Origin: Amanita rubescens | Lineage: Eukaryota; Basidiomycota; Agaricomycetes; Agaricales; Amanitaceae | DNA: 64,000 nt | NCBI GenBank assembly: GCA_015039365.1 | Contig: WION01000007.1 | Span: forward strand, 124,001 to 188,000 | Direction of reading: 5' to 3' | Shown: positions 11,357 to 21,987 of the stretch, piece by piece | Position numbering within the stretch: position 1 is the stretch's first letter | Layout: every line of letters begins with the position of its first letter | Made by a program: the position numbers and the translations under genes | Notes under the pieces: model-generated | Told to the model about the DNA's origin: nothing | The model's database searches: none | What the model saw: only the letters and a program-made list of their open reading frames with translations

Positions 11357-13019
11357 GCGAATATCCTTGTGAGTTTCGATGTCTTCACAATGTCGACGTG
11401 CTCTTATGGAAGTTTAGTTTGTAACATCGTGTGTATTGTATGCTGCTCGTGTTGTAAGATGATGTGTAATGTTATCGCTTCAGTTCTTGTCAATGGAAAA
11501 AATAACTGCAGTTCGCTGCAAAGCGGGAACGACCAACAGAATTCTGGACTGCTTTCGAAAAATTGCGCTTGAGCCGTACATTGTCTGATACGGAAGCAGC
11601 CTTTCGTGCCTAATCCTATGGTCGAGAGGTTGACTAGTACCAAGTAATGCGATCATAACGGCACTGTCCTAGCTTTGTTCGCTGATGGTAGTTCCGACCA
11701 CACTCCCTCTTGGCCCCTGGACCCCCACTCACTCCAGCTCACCTTTTGTTACCTCCCCCTTGGGCCCTGGACCTCTGGCTACCTCCCACTTATGCCCTGA
11801 ACCACCTATGCCCCTCACCCGTGTAAACCAATACGCCTTGATTGAGGACGGCACCTCCGACCTGCAACAAAACCCAGTTCATTTGTTTATCAATTACTAT
11901 ACAAAATGTTTTCTGGACGTGCATGGTGGGTACCGGTGATGCATAGGTAGTTGCTGAGGCCTGAGGTGGAGGGCATGTTGACTCGCCTTGCCTCGACTGG
12001 CGGCGGTCACAGGTATGTGACCCGAAGCCGTACCGTAAGTGCCTCGGAAAGGGAAGAGGCGGCCCTGGCTCCTGAGTCCTTATCCGTCCAGTCACTCGTC
12101 CCATCCGCACTGTATACCAAGTCAAACATCTTCAAGACTCATCCAAAACAGAATCATTAGCCTCCAACTTCAAACACCCCCACTGACTTCCCCAGCTTGA
12201 ATCCGCACCAAGCTCCCGACCCTCGGATATGAAAGTCAGCACTTGCTTTCAATGTTTCGCCAAGCGCCGTTCGATGGTGCTGGCAAGCTGCGACTGAGAA
12301 CTTCAACCCGAGGCTAGAAGATATGTCTCAGCACTGCTAGTCATAAACTATTTTCGGTACCCTTTTTCGGATATGCGGACTGCGCGTCGGCTACACTGAG
12401 CTAATCAGGTGGAAGAGGGGATGAGTGGGATACAGATTTGCGTCCCAAAAGCGACAAAGGACTAAGCCTGGCGAGGACAAGGGCAGGGATGATAGACAAC
12501 AGAAAGGGGAAAGAGAGGCGAAATGGTGGATCTTTCTTGTCAGGTTCCTCGACATCGGCGTCGATGATGTTGACCGTTTCCAAGGTCGTAGACGCCATCT
12601 TGACAAACTATACACCCAATTCATTCAGCACCAAAACTACATCCTTTGGACCGAAGTCCGACTCCAATTCGAAGGGTCGTCTTATCTCTACGAACAACAC
12701 TGGGAGTACAACAAGTTGGTTTATCTATCTTACAGGTAGGTCCCGTTTGCTTTGGTAATATCGATAGACTGATGGATAGTGAATCGAGGAAGAGACAGAT
12801 ACTGATATGATTCGAGTGACACAAGATAAAAGGGATCAATAATGGGCCGTTTGGCTACTTCTCGTGAAACGCGCTTCTCGGGGAGGTGCTCGTGACAGCA
12901 GTAGCAGTGAAGGCGAGGGTGAAGGTTAGGTAGCAGCAGTATTGTTATGTAATTCACATATCACCCAGGCACAGCATGTTTGGTGGCGCCACACCCCATA
13001 AAAAGCGACATACGATCCA
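11357..13019. other. Intergenic region: array flank, VPS39-like relic, promoter repeat
   Basis: 11410-11560 is the array 3' flank; 12030-12860 is the VPS39-like relic annotated separately; 12945-13004 is the shared promoter repeat. Between them (11680-11930) is a Pro/Leu-codon-rich stretch with tandem CCCCCTTGGCCCTGGACC-like units, which I do not interpret as coding. Confidence 0.45.
12030..12860 (+). pseudogene. VPS39-like gene relic (fragment b)
   Basis: Segments in order match the VPS39-like pseudogene at 17.6-18.8 kb: CAGTCACTCGTCCCATCC near 12090 with 17635, TTTCAATGTTT near 12247 with 17826, a Lys-rich stretch near 12480-12530 with 18370-18410, GTCGTAGACGCCATCTTGAC near 12583 with 18479, and ATATGATTCGAGTGACACAAGATAA near 12805 with 18771. 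Intervening material is deleted and frames are lost. This is a decayed paralogous copy. Confidence 0.65.
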
Positions 13020-14054
13020 ATGTTGGTCCCGCAGGCTTTCAATATAACTCGGGACACGGATGAAGATGATGATATAGGCTTTCGTGTTGCGATCAGGCAA
13101 TTGGGACTACCGTTTCCACCATCGCTTCCACCGCCACCACCACCACCGCTTCCACCAGATTTTCCATTCCCCCCTCCTTTACTTCCATCACCCTTCGCCT
13201 ACTGGTTCTGAAGTTAGCACGTCTTCGGAGGGGGGTTCGAGTCCAGCCGTCATATCTGGAAAGGGTGGTGGGGCCCCGGCCATTATACCCAATGGGGACC
13301 TATTTGCGGGTCGTACCGCAGGTGGCGGAACGCGAGCGCTGATATTTGGCAACAGGTTAGTTAAAGTTGTCAATTACCTTCCGATCCTGACTTTGAGTTG
13401 TCGTGCAGTCAATACGGAAGCGGATATCCGAACATAACCGGCCCTGGAACCACAGGACGAGGATTCCCATTTTACTTTTGGCCAGTCATTTGGGCAGGGA
13501 ACGGCACGGGTTACCTCTACCCAACCGATGTAACTATTCCTCTTACGCGGAAAGAATCAGGTAGAACTAACTGAAATTCAGTATGGATTGCCCACGAATA
13601 CAAGTCGACCAGGAGGGCCCTTGTTTACTTCCATTTTCATCTTCAAAGACCATGAACACTACGTTCCGGAATTCTTTCAGATAACCAGACGGTCATCGAT
13701 CTTATAAGTACAATCATCAGCCCGTGTTCATCAAACCTTCAAACTACGAATATAACCCCTACGGCGTACAACGACTCCAGCACATTTCCGAAACCTGAAC
13801 AGGCTATACAATATTACAGAGCAAGTAGCATCGTCCTCACGTTGGACGGCTATAACAACACAGCAGACTTGACCAATGCTACATCTAACGTGCCGCTCCC
13901 ATCTAATATCGATCAAACCCTCCTCAATTGCGTCAATACCACCATTGGGACGACGGCGCCACTTGTGAATGCTGCTTCGGGAGCGGGAGCGGTTCCGGCA
14001 ACCGAACTGCTCGGTCTCGCATGGATTGTATGGATGCTGTTGTATCTATGGTAG
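13020..14054 (+). pseudogene. Gly-rich family copy 5 with inverted repeat tract
   Basis: The start (MLVPQAFNITR...DEDDDIGFRVAIRQ) matches copies 3 and 4. The Gly-rich tract then appears in reverse complement: 13103-13200 reads as Pro/Phe (LPPPPPPPLPPDFPFPPP) and runs into a stop at 13209-13211. The opposite strand of this block would encode the usual Gly-rich repeat. Normal family sequence resumes at about 13204 (SEVSTSSEGGSSPAVISG). Exon 3 (from about 13582) has a further indel near 13637-13650, after which the original frame reads on from 13842 to 14054. The copy is therefore broken at least twice. Confidence 0.7.
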
Positions 14055-15036
14055 GCGAATATCCTTGTGAGTTTTGATGTCTTCGCAAGGTCGACGCGCT
14101 CTTATGGAAATTTAGTTTGTAATGTCGTGTGTATCGTATGCTGCTCGCATTGTAAGATGATGTGTAACGTTATCGCTTCAGTTCTTGTCAATGGAAAAAC
14201 GACTTGATCTCTGGGGTGAGGTTTTGCACGCGTTCGCTGAGCGATGCGGGAACGACCAACAGAATTCTGTGCATCGTCTGATACGGAAGCAGCCTTTCGT
14301 GCCTAATCCCCAAGTAATGCGGTCGTAACGGCACTCCTTGGCACTCCATGCTCGGGAGCTTTGTTCGCTGATGGTAGTTCGGCGATAGAATGGAACATAT
14401 CAATGGAATATGCCAATATTTTGATCGGGTTCCTGTTATCGGCGACTGCGCGTTCTAGGCCAGGCCCAAGACCGCACTACCTTCGCCATGGCTCCATCCG
14501 GTACTATACAAAGGTTGATGACGCATTCATACAAATTATTCCAATGGCATGGCCAGACATTCGCCAGGATATTAAGGCGCTCAGGTAAGCCGGTAACAAT
14601 GGAAAACCAGCGGCCACTCAGTCTTTCTTGATCCTCCGTTGTAAAGGTTATACGCCAGTTGCAGTGGGCCAGAACACGCCAAGGATTGTCGACATTTACC
14701 AGCTCCTACCCGAGTTCATAGCGCATAAGAGATCGAGATGGTTGCCCGCTTCGGTCGTTGTCAATGGAAAAATAACGTTATCTCTGGGGTGGGGTCATGC
14801 ATTTCGCTGGGCGATGCGAGAACGACAAACAGGATTCTGGACTGCTTTGAACTTTTTCTTGAAAATTGTACTTTCGTCTATTATTAAATCCTTTTGTAAG
14901 TTTCGTTCAGCCTCCGTCACGTCACATCCCATGTTTATCAACGACCACCAGATGCTTGGGTCCCAGGCCAGGCTCGAGACTGCGCAACTCTCACGTAGCT
15001 TCTCTTCTTTCCTCACATCGCGATAAGACGAGGACA
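14055..15036. other. Array flank and relics of the DELxRIDPxAWPxIYH-domain gene
   Basis: 14100-14290 is the array 3' flank, with an orphan second copy at 14745-14860. Around 14345-14585 lies a decayed piece of the domain found in the next two genes (YYTKVDDAF...IPMAWPDIRQDI), and 14600-14730 resembles the first exon and intron of the 16184 gene (AATGGAAAACCAGC, then ATCCTCCGTT, then TCGACATTTACCAG). No intact gene. Confidence 0.55.
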
Positions 15037-15947
15037 ATGACAGATGAACATCGTTCAGCGTCTCCAAGTCAGTCCATCAGCCTTATCTTCCTCCGTCACG
15101 CACATTGGGCGCCAGTCGTAACGAACCAAAAACCATTCATATCTGTACGTATCACCTTCAATCGATACACATCAGTTCTTATCGGAACCGATGGCATGAT
15201 AGGATATCGAGCGACTCGCAAGACAGTTTTTCGACTTTTTGCCTACGGAGCAGCTCAAGTACTTTACAAAGTTCGTTGATGACGAGCTTGTTCGAATCGA
15301 TCCAGCGGCCTGGCCAAGCATTTATCATTTTGTTACCTCGATCTGGATTGAGACGGGTAGTGGTCCTTCAGCTGTTAATCCCCAGGAAGTGAATTCGTCA
15401 TCGCCCTGGCCTCCGCGGTACCCGCAGCCCAGGACCTCCAATCCTTGGGCTATGTATCAACAGCGATCCCGGTTTGCAACGCCAACTGGGGATGGCGCAC
15501 CTCAGTTTATCTTCCTCCGTCGTGAAAACAGGGTACCGCTCGTAACGAGCCAAAAATCATCGATATCTGTATGTATCATCACCTTCGACGCTCGCCACAT
15601 CTGATCCAATCCGTTGGCATGATCTATAGGATATTGAGCAAATTGCTAGACAATTTTTCAGCTTTTCGCCTTATGAGCAACTCAAGCTCTTTACAAAGTT
15701 CGATGACGATGAACTTGTGCGGGTAGATCCAGCGGCATGGCCAAGCATTTACCACGTTATTTCCTCGATCTGGATAGAAACAGCTTATAGGCCTCCAAGC
15801 GTCAGTTCTCGAGAAGTACGTCCTCCGTCGCGCAGTTCCCGGCCGTATTCTTCGGTGGATGTATTCCCGCCGTCACGCAGGAGTTCACGTTCGTCGGAAC
15901 GGTCTGTGTTGAATCCAGTGGGATCACGGGAACCATCTACTCCGTGA
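15037..15947 (+). CDS. Two-repeat protein of unrecognised family (DELxRIDPxAWPxIYH domain twice)
   Basis: Exons 15037-15144, 15203-15568 and 15630-15947 join without phase shift (all phase 0) to 263 residues. The protein consists of two homologous units of about 100 residues, each spanning an intron at the same place: an IFLR...PVVTNQK / IFLR...PLVTSQK strand pair, then after the intron DIE-x2-ARQFF, EQLKxFTKF, DELVRxDPAAWPSIYHxxxSIWIET. A Pro/Ser/Arg-rich linker separates the units and a similar tail follows. The duplicated intron position shows the repeat arose by tandem exon-intron duplication. The same unit forms the N-terminus of the next gene (16184-17368). I do not recognise the domain and propose no function. 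Confidence 0.72.
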
Positions 15948-16183
15948 GCCAGGAGCGGAGACGGGGTGGGAAAGATGGGGGTTCAAGAGAGAAAGGAATG
16001 AGATGAGAAAGGGGGCATGTTGTAAACCCAAATACAACACGCATTTAGATTGGGAGTGGCATATATAAAAGGAGCAGTTGTAGGAACGGGAATTCCATTC
16101 AGAACTTTGGCTCCTGCTAAATCGAGTGCCTACCTGATGCTGTGTTTGCACGCGCACAGCTTCTCTCTTCCCTCACAAAGACA

Positions 16184-17368
16184 ATGGAAAACCAGCCGCC
16201 ACCTCGATCTTTCTTAATCCTCCGTTTTGGAGACAATACACCAGTTGCAACAAGCCCGGCATCGACATTGGCTGTACGTAACATCGTCGACACCCACCAG
16301 TTCCTGGCATCCGAATTTATAACATATAGGACATTGAACGGGTTGCTCGACAATTTTTCCCCATTCCAGCCTCCGCACGGTCGCTCAAGCTCTATACAAA
16401 GTTTGAAAACGACGAACTCATAAGAATTGATCCAGTGGCATGGCCAGACATTTACCATGCTGTCACGACACTCTGGATCGAACTCGATAGCCCTGTGCCC
16501 ACCGTCATCGCTGCGCCCAGAGTCCTCAGAAAGCCTGTTATATACCTTTATCCCCCTACGCCCATTTCTGTTAATGTCCGTCTTGCCTTGACATCCACCT
16601 GGAAGTTCTCTGCCATCTATCCGTTGGTTCCTGTAAAGCGAGCAGAATCCAACTCTAGTCTACCGATCGAAGGAGAAACCATAGCTTGGAACGTATTCGC
16701 GGAACCGAATGGGACCTTACGCTCATCGGATGGCCTAAAAGTATCATATCTCTACTGGGAAGCAGAGTAAGTAGCGTATTTTGGGTACTTTGATCAACTA
16801 ACGCTTACATGGTTCCGTTTGCAGCGCCCAAGCGTGTCAAGATATCGTTACTCCTCCAATGTCTCGCTCTCATACGCCGGTCGAAACATTCGATCCTTCT
16901 AACCCTGTCCTGACACCGCACAATTCGGTCCTTCTTCGTGTACCAAGCGATCTCACGAAATACCTGGACAAGGCACTCCTCGCATTGGGACTGCACACCG
17001 AGGCTCGGACCTCTTTCATCACGTAAGTCTTTCACAAGTTTTTCATAATTTGCATAACGTTCCGAAATAGATTCTGGCTTCCGCTGTTTGTGAAATATGA
17101 ATACGTTGCTCTAAGATTCTTGGAACAATCGTCATACGAATCTGCAGCGCGCCTTGATATTACTCCGAAGCCTGATATTGTTACGCGTGTATTTATGTTG
17201 TTCCGTGGTGTTGGGCCGCATGATCTAGCCCTCTGGACGGAAGCAGAAGAGAGGGTGAAGACGATGGATGTTGATGCTTGGAGGTCTATTGTTGGTGTCA
17301 ATGCAGAGGGAATGGGTTGTGATGAATTATTCAGGGTGCTTGAGTGGGGTGGAATGGAAGTACGTTAG
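16184..17368 (+). CDS. Conserved fungal hypothetical protein (DELIRIDP domain plus KPVIYLYPP domain)
   Basis: Four exons (16184-16273, 16330-16766, 16825-17022, 17071-17368) join in frame to 340 residues with introns of 56, 58 and 48 nt. Residues 1-85 are one copy of the domain duplicated in the upstream gene, with the intron in the same position. A second region follows with RKPVIYLYPPTPISVNVRLAL, WKFSAIYPLVPVK, ITWNVF-like AEPNG and VSYLYWEA, then TPHNSVLLRVPSDLTKYLDKALLALGLHTEARTSFIT and FWLPLFVKYEYVALRFLEQSSYE. I recognise this second region as a conserved fungal protein of unknown function. No catalytic signature, signal peptide or membrane segment is evident. The upstream gene looks like a derivative that kept and doubled only the N-terminal module. 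Confidence 0.8.
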
Positions 17369-17584
17369 TAGTCAGGATTCTGTTCTGTAGCCAAATAAAA
17401 GGAAAAATGCTTGTCATAGCGATATCACATATATCACATCAACATTGTGATAGACAAGGGTCTGCCACGCGCCTACGCTACAATACATTACATTTGTGAT
17501 CTAGAATGTCCAGAGGCAAAGCATGAGTGGTTCAATCAAGCTCGCCGCTTGGAGTCGGAGCAAGCGTCACAGTCACGCTCTAGG

Positions 17585-20212
17585 ATGGCCACATCCACTT
17601 CATCTGTCCTCCTTCTCGGTTCTTCCTCCATCCAATCTCTCGTCCCATCCACACTCATATCTCAAGTCGAATCTCTACTCGACTCTCACAGATACGAGGA
17701 TGCCATAGACTTAGCAGACCAACAACTCAGAAAACTCCAACTTCAAACACCCCCCGGCGACACCACCACCTCTGTACCACCACTTCAAGAGGTCGAAGAG
17801 CTCAATTACGTTTATCAACGTATTGGTTTTCAATGTTTTACCGAAACCCGGTTCGACGACGCTGGCAAACTCTTTGCGAATGGGAACCTCGATCCGAGGC
17901 TTCTCGTCAGTTATTATCCGGGTTTGAGGGGGAGCTTATTCTCCGCTGAAGATCAGGTGGACGTGTTTCAAGGCGTGGCGGATAAAATGCCTACTGAAGA
18001 TTCGGTGGAGGATATAGGTGAGCCATCGTTCGTTTTTTTCTCTTCAGTTTTACCCCATAAACATCATCAAATTCTATCCTACTTGGGTTGCCTACGTCTC
18101 TGACTACAATTACCATCTTCCCCTCTCCTCCCTCTATCCCCATTTTCTTACCCGTTCCGGTCTCGGAACTGACGCTAGTCGCGGCCAACCTAGTCATGAA
18201 CTACTCTCCGCATCTTTCTCCGGACACGCAGACCGCACCAGAGGCAGTTGAATTAAGAAGGGTCCTCGTTATGGCTGCGGAAGAGATGTTGGAGGGGTTT
18301 TTGAGAAGGTGGCGGGGGAAGATGGGATATAGATATGCTTCCGCGGTGACGACAAAGGACGTAGAGAAAGGCAGGGTGAAGGCGAAAGGAAAGGCGAAAG
18401 CGGTGGATCCTACTTGCCAGGTTCGTCGACATTCATGTTGGTGTTGTTGGAATGATGTTGATCGTCCCCCCCCCAAAGGTCGTAGACACTGTCCTGGCAA
18501 AACTATATGCCCAATTCGGGAAGAAAACCGAGCTATATGCGCTCATCCACGACCAAAATTACATTGTTCTATCCGAAGTCGAAGATTCTCTAATTCAGGC
18601 GCGTCAAGTCAATGCGCTGTGTCAACTCTATAAACAGCACGGGGAGGATAACAAGTTGCTTGATCTATATTCCAAGTTGGTATCTTTTGCGTTAAAAGCT
18701 TAGAATTAAACTTTTGATAGGTTAATCGATGGAGAATGGACGGACAAGACGGTCTCTGATCCGGTTACTGACATGATTCGGGTGTTACAAGATAAAAAAG
18801 ATCGAAGTCTAACTCAACAGTGGGCGGTTTGGCTGATAAAACGGGATCCCGATCGGGGGATAAAGGTCAGTTCGAGTTTGCATTGATCCCTTGTTACCCT
18901 TTTCACGCATATAACCAGTTATTGACACTCAAAGAAGCGGGAAAACGGAAAGAAAAGTCAGAAGAAGACATTGCGCTATTAGATCAGGTCAAAGAGGCCA
19001 ACGCGAGTGCGGGACAAGAGTACCTAGAATATCTGGTTCTACAACGCAAGTCTTCCTCGGTAGAATTGCACACCCGACTAGCGATGTTGTATGCGGAGAA
19101 GGTGATGACATATCTAAAAGACGAAACGATTTCCAAACTATGGCGAGCCAAAGGTAAATTCCAACCCTCTCGTTGAGGGTTAGTCAGTTCTCACCCATTT
19201 GTTTACTAGCTTCATCCTACGCATCATCGCAACCGCCACCCGAAACACCGTTCATATCCTACTTTGCCTCTACGACACCAGATTCTCCACATAAACGTGC
19301 CAGGCTCAAGTTCATACTTATCCTTGCGGGATCCTCTCTGTGCGACACCGATTTTCTGAAACAGAAATTAGCCAAATCCGAAGGTATCCTCCGGATCGAG
19401 CACGTAATTCTCGATGCGAGGATGGGGGATCATAACGCAGTATTGGTTGGCCTGGTCCATGACGTGAGAGATTTTGTCTCTGCCGAGATGTACTGCGCGG
19501 TTGGGGGAGGTGTGGAGGGGGTGTTGGAAAGAAAGGTAGCGTTGGGACTGGGTGCGATGGAAGGTGGTGAAGTGGGCAAGTTCGTCAATGGGTTGTTCAG
19601 TGGTTCAATACCGTCACCGGCTGCGGATGAGGAGGTGAAGAAACGGTTAATGATGATGTTGTTGGAGGTGCATATGCGTGATCCGTAAGTGTCAGTCTTG
19701 CACCAAGTTGTCCATCGAACGTTAACGGGATTCGGGTTTATTTTATTTTAGAAAAGGTACACCGGCGCTTACAGCGAAATTGTTGAATGCGCAGGCTGTT
19801 CATCTTGATACTGAGGATGTGAGTACTGGACTGGGCGGATCGTGATTGATTTTGATAATTCGTAATAGGTCCTATCGCTCGTTCCCTTAGACTGGCCAGT
19901 ACAAGTCTTGTCTCTATTTCTATCAAGGTCTTTCCGACGGTTACTACATCTGCAGCATGAGGGTAGGATTATGAAGAGTATCAGTGCCAGTCAAAATCTT
20001 GAGGTCCGTGCTCAAGTGTTTTTTTATGTCAGTTCGCTGATTGCCTGAAATAGATTAAAGATGAGACATGGGATAGTCTGAAGCAGGGAGGCTGTTTCGT
20101 TGAGGAGGCTGTAGACGATGATGGTAAAGATGGTGGTCCTGAAAGTGGTTCATTTGACGAGAAGAGCGCGCTTATGGAGAAGCTTGCTGTACACTTCTCG
20201 GATTTGACCTGA
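17585..20212 (+). pseudogene. VPS39/Vam6-like gene, 5'-truncated, probably inactive
   Basis: The encoded sequence matches the C-terminal half of a fungal Vam6/VPS39 family protein: SSIQSLVPSTLISQVESLLDSHRYEDAIDLADQQ, YVYQRIGFQCFTETRFDDAGKLF, DPRLLVSYYPGLRGSLF, then LAKLYAQF...TELYALIH, LYKQHGEDNKLLDLYSKL, QQWAVWLIKRDPDRG and SYFASTTPDSPHKRARLK. The usual N-terminal CNH domain is absent: upstream is unrelated sequence. Exons include 17585-18017, 18179-18420 and 18479-18699, all in frame, but the next junction (near 18720) cannot be spliced in frame, implying a small insertion. Later segments keep coding signal as far as LAVHFSDLT at 20212. In an intact cell VPS39 tethers vacuolar membranes in HOPS. 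Relics of the same gene at 3.5, 9.9 and 12.0-12.9 kb show repeated local duplication. Confidence 0.7.
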
Positions 20213-20992
20213 GACGGTGGCAGGGTAGTTGATTCAAGGAAATCCTCCTCCTTATGCGACAGGCAATTGCAGGCTCTTCCGGATCAACGATGCTAGATCA
20301 AGATTGGAGAGGCTTCCCGCGAAAGCTGCCGTATGCCCAATCGCAAAGATGAAGGCTGCCTATAGCACGCCATCTGAGGTTGATATCCGTTCATTGTTCT
20401 TGAAATGTCCAGGCAATGAGAATCAATAGAGTAAAACGTCTTGCCTGCGTGCTTTTTTTTTTCGACGTTTTCCCAAACTTTGCCCGGACGCCAAAATTTA
20501 TTGCATTCGGCAGTAATTTGATACACTTGTTGTCAAGCAGTCGCTGGGTAAATTCATTTGTTTGTATTTACCTGGTGTAAGGCATGCTGGGAGTCGAAGG
20601 ATGAATCTGAGGACAGTTTCGTGTGGTACTATAAAGAGGATGGATTGGGAATAAGAACGGGGCCAGAGAGCGATTGGGAAATGGTAGATATCGTCATTAT
20701 ACATGTTGAATGTTTGAATTCGAACGGATAGCGCCAGAATGCCCGCCTCACCTAACTCGGTCAATATGCACATTTGGCGATTATACCAGAACGTCCCGTG
20801 TCGATGGACGATAGGGGAAGTCCGTGATATCCAAGACCTGCGGCGGGTGTCACACCCGCCGCAGGTCTTGGATAATATGCCGCCGTCGAATCAAGTCCAA
20901 ATCCCTGGTATGATAAATTCTTTTCATCAGTTTCTATCTAAACAACATAACAGCAGAAACGCATTTAGACGTGAACCCTCCGAACGACTCGT
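20213..20992. other. Intergenic region with repeat fragment and palindrome
   Basis: 20575-20720 (AAGGATGAATCTGAGGACAG..., then TGGTACTATAAA) matches 33365-33510 downstream of the 123-residue ORF there, so it is a piece of that dispersed repeat. The palindrome at 20828-20874 is annotated separately. No gene seen. Confidence 0.5.
20828..20874. repeat. Perfect 47-nt palindrome (23-bp arms, 1-nt loop)
   Basis: The left arm, 20828-20850 (TATCCAAGACCTGCGG... ending GGGTGT), is exactly complementary to 20852-20874, with a single C at 20851 between them. It lies about 120 bases upstream of the start codon at 20993. No second copy was seen in the window. Confidence 0.9.
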
Positions 20993-21611
20993 ATGATGTC
21001 CCAGCTCTCATACCGAACGCCAGGCTTCTCTCTCGATGATCACCTCGACAGACTTACCAAAAAACTAGAACAGCCAGTTGAAAGCGAGCATGAAAAGGTG
21101 ATGAACGAGATGAGCCGTGAGATGTCCGTCCTTCGGGCACAGCAGTACGAAATAGAAAGCTGGATTGTCCATAAGGCAAGTCATTATCTTCAAAGCTATA
21201 TATATATACTAATTTTTTCGATATATTGGGCAGGATATAAATGCTTTTGACAAAATCGTGATACGCGATTTGTTGCACAAAGCACAGGCGGTGCTAGCGC
21301 ACGCTCGAGTCAGGGACTTGTCAGAATCAAAGTCACTTGACTATGGTATGGACCAGCACGCTCGCCATGAAAACGCCAAAGCGACGTTGGGCGCATTGCA
21401 CACGAATCCCATCGCACAACAGCTGTCCGCTTCTGTGACAGCCCTCAATCTCCTAACGGAAGAATGTTCGCGCATCGGGGATGAAGTCGTTCATAAGGAG
21501 TTCATTAATCACAAGGGGTGCACAGCCGCTATTGAGAGATGCAAGTCGGTCCCGGAGCGTGAAGCGTTCGGCCTGCTCCTCGAACTGGTAATGACTTACG
21601 GGTGGGAATGA
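20993..21611 (+). CDS. Small coiled-coil hypothetical protein with a GC-AG intron
   Basis: Exons 20993-21175 and 21234-21611 join in frame to 186 residues. The intron has donor AAG|GCAAGT, the canonical context for a GC-AG intron, and acceptor TTGGGCAG. Without splicing the frame reads into a stop at about 21250. The first exon is charged and heptad-like (LDRLTKKLEQPVESEHEKVMNEMSREMSVL), suggesting a coiled coil. The second is mainly helical with few hydrophobic clusters and ends LLELVMTYGWE. No signal peptide, membrane segment or known domain is recognised. The second in-frame ATG immediately follows the first. No paralogue is seen in this window. Confidence 0.6.
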
Positions 21612-21987
21612 CCCTCCAGCTATATTCAGACTACTACTATCATTATTGGTTTGTACACTATTAGATACGACGATACACACTAGGGTTTGCTATATATAGG
21701 GGACAAAAAAGCGATTTCGACATTTCGAATCTGCGCCCTCAGATAGGAGACAGTCGGCCGTTTCAAGCGATGCCTTGGCGTGTAGTCGCTGTAACATGTG
21801 TCCACTATACACGAATCAATTGACATGCGTAATTCATGACGATCGGGCGACATTGCTAAAAAAACAGTTGTCATTGAGTAACATCTAATTCTAATAAACA
21901 TTGATCGTCGAGCCATAGCACCATTTCCACCACCATTAAAACTTGAACAATATAAATGAGACTTATAAACGAAGTCAATCACGTCGC
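21612..21987. other. Short intergenic region at the left edge of the CYP53 duplication
   Basis: From about 21705 the sequence (AAAAAAGCGATTTCGACA, then CTGCGCCCTCAGATAGGAGAC) matches 27500 onward and includes a minus-strand SINE remnant. This marks the left boundary of the segmental duplication. Confidence 0.55.

Noticed and set aside
20828..20874. The palindrome as a Helitron 3' hairpin or a terminator
   Set aside because: Helitron hairpins are shorter and followed by a CTRR end, which is not seen here. Hairpin terminators are bacterial.
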